Shown: positions 7,789-14,107, numbered from the stretch's first letter. The stretch is 22,965 nt of DNA from Pseudomonadota bacterium (GCA_023387775.1 JAEWHN010000363.1:1-22965), one strand, 5' to 3'. Numbers and translations: made by a program. Notes: generated by a model from the letters alone, not told the origin.

Positions 7789-7902
7789 TTCGTCGGCACC
7801 TACCTCCTCCCGGGTTCCGACGAATAAGGTCAGCGTTCATCCTCCTCCCGATCGCTGACCACCCTAACGGCACCCGCCGAATCCTCCTCCCTCGGCGGGT
7901 GC
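7789..7902 (+). ncRNA. CcsR/cuckoo-type small RNA, unit 1
   Basis: Three adjacent hairpins: stem 7789-7796/7817-7824 (loop motif 7803-7811), stem 7828-7835/7853-7860 (motif 7841-7849), and an 11-bp stem 7870-7880/7892-7902 (motif 7883-7891, 11-nt loop). The architecture of several adjacent hairpins, each displaying CCUCCUCCC, is the definition of the cuckoo/CcsR RNA family of alphaproteobacteria, in which the sRNAs are stress-induced in Rhodobacter and processed from a DUF1127 mRNA. The loop can pair with GGAGG-type ribosome binding sites or purine-rich mRNA leaders. Exact 5' and 3' ends cannot be read from sequence; the coordinates bound the base-paired part. Confidence 0.88.
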
Positions 7903-7913
7903 TGTCTCCAGGG

Positions 7914-7937
7914 TTTCGCCCCCTCTAAACGGCGAAA
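7914..7937 (+). other. Inter-unit spacer hairpin 1
   Basis: Perfect 7-bp stem TTTCGCC (7914-7920) with GGCGAAA (7931-7937), loop ccctctaaac, with no CCTCCTCCC motif. It lies between RNA units 1 and 2 and recurs between the other units with changed stem sequence, so it is a plausible processing element; this role is inferred. Confidence 0.55.
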
Positions 7938-7942
7938 GGAAT

Positions 7943-8054
7943 TTCGTCGGCGCCTACCTCCTCCCGGGTTCCGACGAATAGGTCAGCGTTCATCCTCCTC
8001 CCGATCGCTGACCACTCTAACGGCACCCGCCGGACCTCCTCCCCCGGCGGGTGC
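7943..8054 (+). ncRNA. CcsR/cuckoo-type small RNA, unit 2
   Basis: Three hairpins: 7943-7950/7971-7978 (motif 7957-7965), 7981-7988/8006-8013 (motif 7994-8002) and 8023-8033/8044-8054 (motif 8035-8043). The loop-closing pair of hairpin 3 is G-C here, where units 1 and 3 have A-T, a compensatory change. One A is missing between hairpins 1 and 2 compared with the other units. The tail GCTTCTCC after hairpin 3 is only moderately T-rich, so a weak terminator or a processing product are both possible. Confidence 0.88.
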
Positions 8055-8069
8055 TGCTTCTCCAGGGCC

Positions 8070-8091
8070 TTCGCACCCTTAAAATGGCGAA
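8070..8091 (+). other. Inter-unit spacer hairpin 2
   Basis: Stem TTCGC (8070-8074) with GCGAA (8087-8091); the loop acccttaaaatg is A/U-rich, the sort of single-stranded sequence RNase E prefers. It has the same place in the repeat as the hairpin at 7914-7937. The processing role is inferred. Confidence 0.5.
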
Positions 8092-8097
8092 AGGAAT

Positions 8098-8211
8098 TTC
8101 GTCGGCGCCAACCTCCTCCCGGGCTCCGATGAATAAGGTCAGCGTTCATCCTCCTCCCGATCGCTGACCGCCTCTAACGGCACCCGCCGAACCTCCTCCC
8201 TCGGCGGGTGC
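8098..8211 (+). ncRNA. CcsR/cuckoo-type small RNA, unit 3
   Basis: Three hairpins: 8098-8105/8126-8133 (motif 8112-8120), 8137-8144/8162-8169 (motif 8150-8158) and 8180-8190/8201-8211 (motif 8192-8200). In hairpin 1 the 3' arm reads CCGATGAA instead of CCGACGAA, turning one G-C pair into a G-U pair and so keeping the stem in RNA. A T-rich tail TGTTGTTTCC follows hairpin 3, the most terminator-like of the first three units. Confidence 0.88.
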
Positions 8212-8225
8212 TGTTGTTTCCAGGG

Positions 8226-8251
8226 CCTTCGCACCCTTAAAATGGCGAAGG
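8226..8251 (+). other. Inter-unit spacer hairpin 3
   Basis: Stem CCTTCGC (8226-8232) with GCGAAGG (8245-8251), loop acccttaaaatg. It is the longest of the three spacer stems that share this A/U-rich loop type, and its last base is the first base of unit 4. Confidence 0.5.
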
Positions 8252-8255
8252 GAAT

Positions 8256-8368
8256 TTCGTCGGCGCCTACCTCCTCCCGGGTTCCGATGAATAAGGTCAG
8301 CGTTCATCCTCCTCCCGATCGCTGACCACTCTACCGACACCCGCCGGATCTCCTCCCCCGGCGGGTGT
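8256..8368 (+). ncRNA. CcsR/cuckoo-type small RNA, unit 4 (last)
   Basis: Three hairpins: 8256-8263/8284-8291 (motif 8270-8278, G-U pair as in unit 3), 8295-8302/8320-8327 (motif 8308-8316) and 8337-8347/8358-8368. The third carries the only altered motif, TCTCCTCCC, which still keeps CTCCTCCC. Its outer pair is A-T where the other units have G-C, a second compensatory change, and its loop-closing pair is G-C as in unit 2. No spacer hairpin follows; trmFO starts 62 bp downstream. Confidence 0.87.
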
Positions 8369-8378
8369 TGTCGTTTAC
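8337..8378 (+). terminator. Terminal hairpin of the sRNA array (probable intrinsic terminator)
   Basis: An 11-bp GC-rich stem (8337-8347/8358-8368) followed by TGTCGTTTA, a moderately T-rich tail. As the last element of the array it is the natural end of the DUF1127-sRNA transcript, but the T-run is interrupted, so read-through into trmFO is possible. Confidence 0.5.
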
Positions 8379-8430
8379 GGACAAGGCAGTTCCGATTGAT
8401 TTCCTTCGCTCAGCAGCCTATTTCCCGAAC

Positions 8431-9840
8431 ATGACAATCAAACCCTTGCACATCATCGGCGGCGGCCTCGCCGGCTCTGAAGCAGCCTGGCAGGCAGCGC
8501 AGGCCGGCGTTCCCGTCATCCTCCACGAGATGCGTCCGGTGCGCGGCACCGACGCCCACAAAACGGATAGTCTCGCCGAGCTGGTCTGCTCGAACTCCTT
8601 CCGTTCCGACGACGCGCAGGCGAATGCGGTCGGGCTGCTGCACGCCGAGATGCGCCTGGCCAACTCCCTGATCATGCGGTCGGCCGATGCCCATCAGGTG
8701 CCGGCCGGCGGCGCGCTCGCGGTGGATCGCGACGGGTTTTCCGCGGCGGTCACCGCCAGGCTCGAAGCCCACCCGCTGATCACCATCCAGCGCGAGGAAG
8801 TCACCGGCCTGCCGCCGGAGGAATGGGAGCAGGCGATCATCTCCACAGGGCCGCTGACCGCACCCTCTCTGGCCGAGGCCATCGCCCAGCGGACCGGCGC
8901 CGATGCGCTCGCCTTCTTCGACGCCATCGCCCCGATCGTCTATTTCGAGACGATCGACATGAACACCTGCTGGTTCCAGTCGCGCTACGACAAGGTGGGT
9001 CCCGGCGGCACCGGCAAGGACTATATCAACTGCCCGATGGACAAGGCGCAGTACGAGGCCTTCGTGCAGGCGCTGATCGATGGCGGCAAGACCGAGTTCA
9101 AGCAGTGGGAAGGCACGCCCTATTTCGACGGCTGCCTGCCAATCGAAATCATGGCCGAACGCGGCGCAGAGACGCTGCGCCATGGCCCGATGAAGCCGAT
9201 GGGCCTGACCAACCCGCACAATCCGACAGTGAAGGCCTATGCCGTCGTCCAGCTTCGGCAGGACAATGCTCTGGGCACGCTCTACAACATGGTCGGCTTT
9301 CAGACGAAGCTGAAATACGCCGAGCAGACGCGCATCTTCCGCATGATTCCCGGCCTGGAGAACGCCGACTTCGCGCGCCTGGGCGGGCTGCACCGCAACA
9401 CCTACATCAACTCGCCGACGCTGCTCGACACGACGCTGCAACTCAAGGGCCGCCCCGGACTGCGCTTTGCCGGCCAGATCACCGGCTGCGAGGGCTATGT
9501 CGAATCGGCCGCCGTCGGCCTGCTGGCCGGACGCTTCGCCGCCGCCGAGATTCTCGGCCGCGAGGTTTCGGCACCGCCGGCCACCACTGCATTCGGAGCT
9601 CTCCTCAACCACATTACCGGCGGGCACATCGTGTCCGACGACGAGCCGGGCAAGCGCTCGTTCCAGCCCATGAACGTGAATTTCGGCCTGTTCCCCCCGG
9701 TCGAGGCGCCGAAGATGGAAGGCAAGCGGCTGCGCGGCAAGGACAAGATCGTGGCCAAGCGCCATGCGATCACTTCGCGCGCGCTGGCAGACTGCCGTGC
9801 ATGGCTCGGCATCCCGGCTGAGGCACAGGCCGCGGAATAG
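8431..9840 (+). CDS. trmFO: Methylenetetrahydrofolate--tRNA-(uracil-5-)-methyltransferase TrmFO
   Basis: A 469-aa cytoplasmic flavoprotein that makes ribothymidine at position 54 of tRNA using methylenetetrahydrofolate and FADH2. Seen: FAD-binding IIGGGLAGSEAAWQ (residues about 8-21), the block ELVCSNSFRSDD with C53 at the same number as the Bacillus subtilis catalytic-region cysteine, INCPMDK (C201), and YFDGCLPIEIMAERG (C235, probably the equivalent of C226 of B. subtilis), then GFQTKLKY and FAGQITGCEGYVESAA at the C-terminal dinucleotide-fold return. Length fits the family (440-475 aa). The ATG at 8431 was chosen because upstream in-frame starts fall inside or beside the preceding RNA hairpin; there is no good Shine-Dalgarno sequence, so translation initiation is weak or unusual. 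A terminator follows at 9876. Confidence 0.96.
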   Translation: MTIKPLHIIGGGLAGSEAAWQAAQAGVPVILHEMRPVRGTDAHKTDSLAELVCSNSFRSDDAQANAVGLLHAEMRLANSLIMRSADAHQVPAGGALAVDRDGFSAAVTARLEAHPLITIQREEVTGLPPEEWEQAIISTGPLTAPSLAEAIAQRTGADALAFFDAIAPIVYFETIDMNTCWFQSRYDKVGPGGTGKDYINCPMDKAQYEAFVQALIDGGKTEFKQWEGTPYFDGCLPIEIMAERGAETLRHGPMKPMGLTNPHNPTVKAYAVVQLRQDNALGTLYNMVGFQTKLKYAEQTRIFRMIPGLENADFARLGGLHRNTYINSPTLLDTTLQLKGRPGLRFAGQITGCEGYVESAAVGLLAGRFAAAEILGREVSAPPATTAFGALLNHITGGHIVSDDEPGKRSFQPMNVNFGLFPPVEAPKMEGKRLRGKDKIVAKRHAITSRALADCRAWLGIPAEAQAAE

Positions 9841-9875
9841 CAGCCGCCTCACCGAACCCCGGTCAATTGGAAATG

Positions 9876-9898
9876 CGCCCGCCTCCAGCGGGCGTTTT
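9876..9898 (+). terminator. Intrinsic terminator of trmFO
   Basis: CGCCCGC (9876-9882) and GCGGGCG (9888-9894) form a 7-bp GC stem with a 5-nt loop, followed by TTTT. It ends trmFO; its last T is the first base of the convergent hydroxylase stop codon, so it may also weakly serve the minus strand. Confidence 0.8.
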
Positions 9899-10845
9899 CA
9901 TTCGGCGGACGTAACGCCGCCCGGCAGGCCCGGCCGCCCCGCCTCTTCCGGATGCCGGCGGACATAATCGGCCTTCAGATGTTCCGACGTCTTTCGCGAT
10001 CCATCATGGCTCCAGCCGGGCGGCTGGAACAGGTAGCCGAGGCGCTGCCGCATTGTCAGGCCCGGCGCCAACGCATCGCGGAACATGCCGATGTACTCAT
10101 GGAACGCCACCTTCACCGGGTTGAACGTGCCGATGTTCCTGACGATGCCGTAGCGCGGCTGGTCCTCCGGCAATTCCTCCACGAAGGTTCCGAACACGCG
10201 GTCCCAGATGATCAGCGTGCCGGCATAGTTCGCGTCCAGATAGCGCGGATTGGTGGCGTGATGGACGCGGTGGTGCGATGGCGTGTTGAACACGAACTCG
10301 AACCAGCCCCACATCCGGCCGATGGCCTCGGTGTGGATCCAGAACTGCCAGACCAGGTTGAACCCAAAGACGAAGGCGATCACTGCCGGGTGGAAGCCAA
10401 GCAACACCAGCGGCACCTGCAGCACGAACATGCCGGTGAACAGGCCGGTCCAGCTCTGCCGTAGCGCGGTGGACAGGTTGTAGTGCTGGCTGGAGTGGTG
10501 GTTGACGTGCTCGGCCCATACCCACCGCAGGCGGTGGGCGATGCGGTGATACCAGTAGTAACGCAGGTCATCGAGCAGGAAGGCGGCGATGAACACCCAG
10601 GCCGACAGGCCCAGATTGAAGAATCGGAACTGCCACACCCACATCAGCGCGGTATAGGAGACCACGCCGAGCAGCAGGCCGGCTACGACGTTTCCGGTGC
10701 CCATCATCAGGCTGGTCAGGGTGTCGCGCGTTTCGAACGCACCTTTTGCCCGGCCCGTGCGCACCAGCCAGAGTTCGATCAGGATCGCCGCAACGAAGAA
10801 GGGAATGGCGAGCTGCGTAACCTGCGGAAAATCGTAGCTTTCCAT
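9898..10845 (-). CDS. Di-iron fatty acid hydroxylase / sterol desaturase family protein
   Basis: A 315-aa integral membrane oxygenase. Four or five hydrophobic stretches (about 10-28, 45-70, 80-95, 135-170) surround the eight-histidine di-iron signature: H100-RIA-H104, H113-VN-HH117 and HHRVHH at 191-196, with an extra H171. It should hydroxylate or desaturate a lipid using O2; the substrate is not evident. The second ATG (10845) was preferred to the one two codons upstream (10851) because GGAGG sits 7 nt before it but only 1 nt before the other. The stop of the preceding small gene lies at 10848, so the two are co-translated. The long reading frame extending further upstream is only the shadow of that gene. 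Rhizobial relatives are commonly annotated as sterol desaturases, but sterol substrates are unlikely. Confidence 0.9.
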   Translation of the reverse strand: MESYDFPQVTQLAIPFFVAAILIELWLVRTGRAKGAFETRDTLTSLMMGTGNVVAGLLLGVVSYTALMWVWQFRFFNLGLSAWVFIAAFLLDDLRYYWYHRIAHRLRWVWAEHVNHHSSQHYNLSTALRQSWTGLFTGMFVLQVPLVLLGFHPAVIAFVFGFNLVWQFWIHTEAIGRMWGWFEFVFNTPSHHRVHHATNPRYLDANYAGTLIIWDRVFGTFVEELPEDQPRYGIVRNIGTFNPVKVAFHEYIGMFRDALAPGLTMRQRLGYLFQPPGWSHDGSRKTSEHLKADYVRRHPEEAGRPGLPGGVTSAE

Positions 10846-10847
10846 AG

Positions 10848-11279
10848 TCATGCCTCCACAGCGCATTCGGGCCGGGCAAGCTGAAGCGCCTGCAGCACTG
10901 CGCCTGCATCGCGGGGGTCGGCGAATGCGAATCTCCCGCCACTCCAGGTAAAATCCCTGAAACGGATCGACACCACGCCCGGCCCGGCGAGCAAGGCCGA
11001 GGCAACATCCGGCGGCGTGATGATGCGCGTCAGGAAACGGTCGCCGAATGTCTGGACGATGCCGGTGCGGCCGCCGTCCAGATCCATGAAGGCGGTGCGC
11101 CGGTCGGCGGTGAGGCGAACCGTGCGGATAGCCTCGTCCGGAAAATCCTGGTGAAAATGCCGAGCCGCATCGTCGGCGTCTTCGAGCGTCGCCAATCTGC
11201 TGCCGCCGGTGAGATGCACCGCGACGACGCAAAGGCTGATCCCGACAACCACGATGGCGACGAGGACAGGCAGGCTCAT
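10848..11279 (-). CDS. Hypothetical membrane-anchored small protein
   Basis: A 143-aa protein not recognised as a known family. An N-terminal hydrophobic helix (MSLPVLVAIVVVGISLCVVAVHL) is followed by a soluble domain of about 115 residues, rich in beta-prone segments (TVRLTADRRTAFMDLDGGRTGIVQTFGDRFLTRII). The start at 11279 gives the clean signal-anchor and has GGAG about 10 nt upstream; a longer frame to 11330 would add 17 Arg-rich residues. It is the immediate upstream neighbour of the di-iron hydroxylase (2-nt gap to its preferred start) and probably belongs to the same operon; an accessory role for that enzyme is a guess from position only. Confidence 0.7.
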   Translation of the reverse strand: MSLPVLVAIVVVGISLCVVAVHLTGGSRLATLEDADDAARHFHQDFPDEAIRTVRLTADRRTAFMDLDGGRTGIVQTFGDRFLTRIITPPDVASALLAGPGVVSIRFRDFTWSGGRFAFADPRDAGAVLQALQLARPECAVEA

Positions 11280-11356
11280 GAGCCGATTTCTCCACCCGAC
11301 CGCCGCCCGAGCCCTCCCGGCAGGCGGCAACGGCCAAGAAGTAGCACGCCTTACGT

Positions 11357-12217
11357 TTACGTCAAACGATTCGGCTTCCAGCCCCGAGCGGCGTGGCGAA
11401 ACAGGATCGCGTGCCGGTACCAGGCCGCCACATCCGCGTGGGCGGTCAACGCCTTGGCGCCCATCCTGCGCAGCCGGTTGAGATAGGCGCGGGTCAAGGC
11501 CACGGGCAGATAGGCCGGGCGCAAGGAAACAGGGATCTCGCCTGCGCCGCGTTCGAACGCGGAAAGATGCTCCTCCGCAAGCGCGATCATCGCCGAGAGC
11601 GCACCCGCCATCCCTGCCCCGCCATCGCCGGAAACTAACTCCTCGGGCGACGAGCCGACAGCGGCGAGGATGTCACGCGGCACGAAGCACTGGCCGCGCG
11701 CGCGGTGGAGCGGCAACAGGCGCAGCAGCCCGGTTATGGCCTGGGCGCAGCCGGCATGTCCGGCAAGGGTGCCGAAGGCCGGCGCAGCGGATGGCTCGAG
11801 CACCAGCGAGGCAAGCTGGATGATCGCCCCTGCGGTCTCACCGCAATAGCCCTCGAGATCGTTCCGCGACGGCATCGGATCGTCGTAGAGATCGAAAATC
11901 CGGGCATCGAGATAGTTCTGGAAGGCAGCCTGCGGCAGGCGGTAGGTATGGATAGCCGCGATAAGTGCTTCCGCAACCGGATGGCCGGAGGCGGCCTGCG
12001 CGGTGCCGGCGGCAATCACATCGCGCCACCATTGCAGCCGCACCTCGCCCGGCAGCGGCTCGCGGATACGGTCGCGAACCGCGGCGATCTCCGCGTTGAA
12101 GGCATAGAGCGCAAACAACGCCGGCCGCTTGTCCTCCGGCGCATAGAGTGCGCTGAGATAGCGGTCGCGGTCGGCGGCTCGAACCGCCTCCATCACGATC
12201 TTGGCGTGATCATCCAT
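11357..12217 (-). CDS. Squalene/phytoene-synthase-fold protein, NDUFAF6-like
   Basis: A 286-aa protein of the trans-isoprenyl synthase fold. The opening LFALYAFNAEIAAVRDRIREPLPGEVRLQWWRD (about 34-66) and EGYCGETAGAIIQLASL (122-138) identify the group that includes the human complex I assembly factor NDUFAF6. Both aspartate-rich motifs of true synthases are degenerate: the first (DDxxD) is replaced by AAVRD, and the second, near 158-180, reads ITGLLRLLPLHRARGQCFVP with no Asp pair. So it is probably not a carotenoid or squalene enzyme. The ATG at 12217 lies 1 nt after the stop of the Mth938-like gene, indicating coupling; the TTG at 12232 would overlap it. Function inferred: respiratory complex assembly or another non-catalytic role. 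Confidence 0.85.
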   Translation of the reverse strand: MDDHAKIVMEAVRAADRDRYLSALYAPEDKRPALFALYAFNAEIAAVRDRIREPLPGEVRLQWWRDVIAAGTAQAASGHPVAEALIAAIHTYRLPQAAFQNYLDARIFDLYDDPMPSRNDLEGYCGETAGAIIQLASLVLEPSAAPAFGTLAGHAGCAQAITGLLRLLPLHRARGQCFVPRDILAAVGSSPEELVSGDGGAGMAGALSAMIALAEEHLSAFERGAGEIPVSLRPAYLPVALTRAYLNRLRRMGAKALTAHADVAAWYRHAILFRHAARGWKPNRLT

Positions 12218-12218
12218 G

Positions 12219-12605
12219 TCAGTCGACGGCAATCAGCGCGGCGGCAACGGCACGGTCTTCGGCCAGAAGCACGTTGTAGGTGCGCACCGCCGCCCCGGTC
12301 GACATCGGGTCGGCCGAAATGTTCTGCTCCCGCAAAGCCGCTCTCAGCGCCTTCGGCAGCAGGCGCAGCTCGCTGCCGGTACCGACAAGCAGAATCTGGA
12401 TTTCGGCCGCTTCCGCCAGCACCCGTGCGAAATCTTCGGCAACGAGCGCCAGCGGGTCAGCTGGTTCCCAGCCATAGATGCCAGAGGGCAGGCACAGAAG
12501 GGAGCCGCGATGCGACATGTCGGCAAAGCGAAAGCCGCCATTGCCATAGGCCTCGATCGGGGCGCGACCGGGAAAATGCGCCTCTCGTATCACGATCCCT
12601 GCCAT
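12219..12605 (-). CDS. Mth938-like (DUF498) domain protein, NDUFAF3 homologue
   Basis: A 128-aa cytoplasmic protein with the Mth938/DUF498 pattern: IREAHFPGRAPIEAYGNGGFRFADMSHRGSLLCLPSGIYGW (about 6-46), then EIQILLVGTGSELRLLPKALRAALREQNISADPMSTGAAVRTYNVLLAEDRAVAAALI. The human homologue NDUFAF3 is an assembly factor of respiratory complex I, and in alphaproteobacteria the gene is commonly found near yajC/secDF. Here it lies 43 bp after yajC and is directly followed by the NDUFAF6-like gene. No strong Shine-Dalgarno sequence precedes the ATG. Two small hairpins fill the gap to yajC (12620-12635 and 12635-12648). Likely role: membrane-protein or complex I biogenesis (inferred from homology and context). 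Confidence 0.88.
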   Translation of the reverse strand: MAGIVIREAHFPGRAPIEAYGNGGFRFADMSHRGSLLCLPSGIYGWEPADPLALVAEDFARVLAEAAEIQILLVGTGSELRLLPKALRAALREQNISADPMSTGAAVRTYNVLLAEDRAVAAALIAVD

Positions 12606-12648
12606 GGCTGTCTTTCAACGGCTCCTGAAAGAGCCCGCCCGCAGGCGG

Positions 12649-12990
12649 TTACTTCTTCGCGTTCTGGTTGGCGATCGGCTCGCCCTTGACGCGCACGTCG
12701 GCGATGGTCGACCGCAGCGCCGTGACCTTCAGGCCGTTGCCGAGATCGACTTCCAGCTCGTTGTCGTCAACAACCTTGGTGACCTTGCCGACGAGACCGC
12801 CGCCGGTCACCACCGTATCGCCGCGCCGGATGGCCGTCAGCATTTCGCCGCGCTTCTTGAGCTGCTGGCGCTGCGGCCGGATGATCAGGAAGTACATGAT
12901 CACGAAAATCAGGACGAACGGCAGGACGCTGATAAGCATATCGGGAGAGGCGCCAGTGGTGCCTTGGGCGTATGCCGGTGTCACGAACAT
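12649..12990 (-). CDS. yajC: Sec translocon accessory subunit YajC
   Basis: A 113-aa single-span inner-membrane protein: one hydrophobic helix (about residues 19-37, SVLPFVLIFVIMYFLIIRPQ) followed by RPQRQQLKKRGEMLTAIRRGDTVVTGGGLVGKV, the YajC signature, and a short beta-rich domain ending in VKGEPIANQNAKK. YajC associates with SecDF-YidC. The ATG at 12990 has AGGAG at 6-nt spacing. The secD/secF genes that normally follow it are not present before the next gene here. It is divergent from the DUF815 ATPase gene, 180 bp away. Confidence 0.95.
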   Translation of the reverse strand: MFVTPAYAQGTTGASPDMLISVLPFVLIFVIMYFLIIRPQRQQLKKRGEMLTAIRRGDTVVTGGGLVGKVTKVVDDNELEVDLGNGLKVTALRSTIADVRVKGEPIANQNAKK

Positions 12991-12996
12991 CAAAAA

Positions 12997-13001
12997 CTCC
13001 T
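12997..13001 (-). promoter_or_regulatory. Ribosome binding site of yajC
   Basis: AGGAG on the minus strand, 6 nt before the ATG at 12990. It excludes the in-frame TTG at 12993 as the start. Confidence 0.6.
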
Positions 13002-13170
13002 GGAAATGGACGGATAGCTCGCAACGAGCCCCCTGGTGAAAGCTGCGCGGAATATAGTGGCTGGAGCGACCTTTGCAACTGCGTTGGCACAGTGCCCCCC
13101 TGCTTTCCCGCCCTGTTCGACCGTGTTAGAGGCAGTGGGCAAGCGTTTGCTTTCGAATACGGAAAACAGG

Positions 13171-14046
13171 ATGAGCGACAAGACCATCGAAGCACTGACC
13201 CGAAAGCTCGACCTGCTGATCGAGGCAGTCAGCCGCCTGGCGCCAGCGCCAACACCGCAAAGCGACTTGTACGCGGCAGACTGCTTCGTCTGGGATGCCG
13301 AGCGCGGTTTTCTGGAGCCTGTCCAGCGCGTCAACCGCGTCGACATCGGTCTCATCCGGGGCGTCGACCGCGTGCGCGACATTCTGGTGGACAATACGGA
13401 ACGGTTTGCAGCCGGTCTTCCGGCCAACAACGTGCTGCTGTGGGGCGCGCGCGGCATGGGCAAGTCCTCGCTGGTCAAGTCCAGCCACGCCGCAATCAAC
13501 ACCTCCGGAAAGACGGAGTCGCCGCTCAAGCTCATCGAGATCCACCGCGAGGATATCGACACTCTGCCCAGGCTGATGGCGCAGCTGAAGGCCTCGTCCC
13601 ATCGTTTCATCCTCTTTTGCGACGACCTTTCATTCGATCATGATGACACGTCCTACAAGTCGCTGAAGGCCGCGCTGGAAGGTGGCGTGGAAGGCCGGCC
13701 CGCGAACGTGATCTTCTACGCGACTTCGAACCGGCGGCATCTCCTGCCGCGCGACATGATCGACAACGAGCGTTCTACCGCCATCAACCCATCCGAAGCG
13801 GTCGAGGAAAAGGTCTCGCTTTCGGACCGATTCGGCCTGTGGCTCGGCTTCCACAAATGCTCGCAGGACGAGTATCTCGACATGGTCGACGGCTACGTCC
13901 GCTATCACGGGCTCAACATCGATCCCGAGACGCTGCGCGCCGAAGCGCTGGAGTGGGCGACCACTCGCGGCAGCCGCTCCGGCCGCGTCGCCTGGCAGTT
14001 CATCCAGGACCTGGCGGGGCGCCTGAGCCAGCCGCTGAAGGATTGA
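13171..14046 (+). CDS. DUF815 family AAA-type ATPase
   Basis: A 291-aa cytoplasmic P-loop protein. Seen: Walker A GARGMGKSS (92-100), Walker B RFILFCDDLSF (145-155), sensor-like VIFYATSNRRHLLPR, and a C-terminal lid with LSDRFGLWLGF and RSGRVAWQFIQDL. This is the DUF815 pattern (COG2607), an uncharacterised relative of AAA+ DnaA/IstB-like ATPases found widely in proteobacteria. The ATG at 13171 follows GGAAAACAGG; a longer frame from 13036 adds 45 residues without family character. It is divergent from yajC and ends 61 bp before a strong terminator. No substrate or partner is evident. Confidence 0.9.
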   Translation: MSDKTIEALTRKLDLLIEAVSRLAPAPTPQSDLYAADCFVWDAERGFLEPVQRVNRVDIGLIRGVDRVRDILVDNTERFAAGLPANNVLLWGARGMGKSSLVKSSHAAINTSGKTESPLKLIEIHREDIDTLPRLMAQLKASSHRFILFCDDLSFDHDDTSYKSLKAALEGGVEGRPANVIFYATSNRRHLLPRDMIDNERSTAINPSEAVEEKVSLSDRFGLWLGFHKCSQDEYLDMVDGYVRYHGLNIDPETLRAEALEWATTRGSRSGRVAWQFIQDLAGRLSQPLKD

Positions 14047-14107
14047 AAGGGCGTCAGAATCGCACCTTAGGCCCGCTTTCGGAGCCTTGTCCTAATTTCC
14101 CACAAGA

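Larger units (their letters stand above)
7784..8378 (+). repeat. Tandem array of four ~155-bp units, each with three CCTCCTCCC hairpins
   Basis: Four direct repeats start at 7784, 7938, 8093 and 8251 (periods 154, 155 and 158; the last is truncated after its third hairpin). Each unit has the same order: stem TTCGTCGG, stem GGTCAGCG, stem CACCCGCCGR, and, except in the last, a small motif-free hairpin before the next unit. Every one of the 12 main hairpins places CCTCCTCCC in its loop (11 exact, one TCTCCTCCC at 8349-8357). The motif is complementary to a Shine-Dalgarno sequence. This segment occupies essentially all of the 648-bp gap between the second DUF1127 gene and trmFO; no convincing protein gene lies in it. 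Confidence 0.95.

Noticed and set aside
7925..8340. Two minus-strand reading frames (74 and 64 aa) with repeated MNADL and GGG-R motifs
   Set aside because: They read the complement of the hairpin repeats; the covariation and G-U pairs support a plus-strand RNA, not a protein.
7784..8378. CRISPR-like array
   Set aside because: The period is about 155 bp, units are nearly identical throughout, there are no variable spacers and no cas genes.
8410..9852. A 480-aa minus-strand open frame opposite trmFO
   Set aside because: Antisense shadow of trmFO; no family signature.
10846..11337. N-terminal extension of the di-iron hydroxylase to 11337
   Set aside because: The extension is Arg/His/Pro-rich, overlaps the small membrane-protein gene in another frame, and a GGAGG site sits right before the ATG at 10845.
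12606..12648. Terminator between yajC and the Mth938-like gene
   Set aside because: Two short hairpins (5-bp stems) are present but no T-run follows; co-transcription seems more likely.
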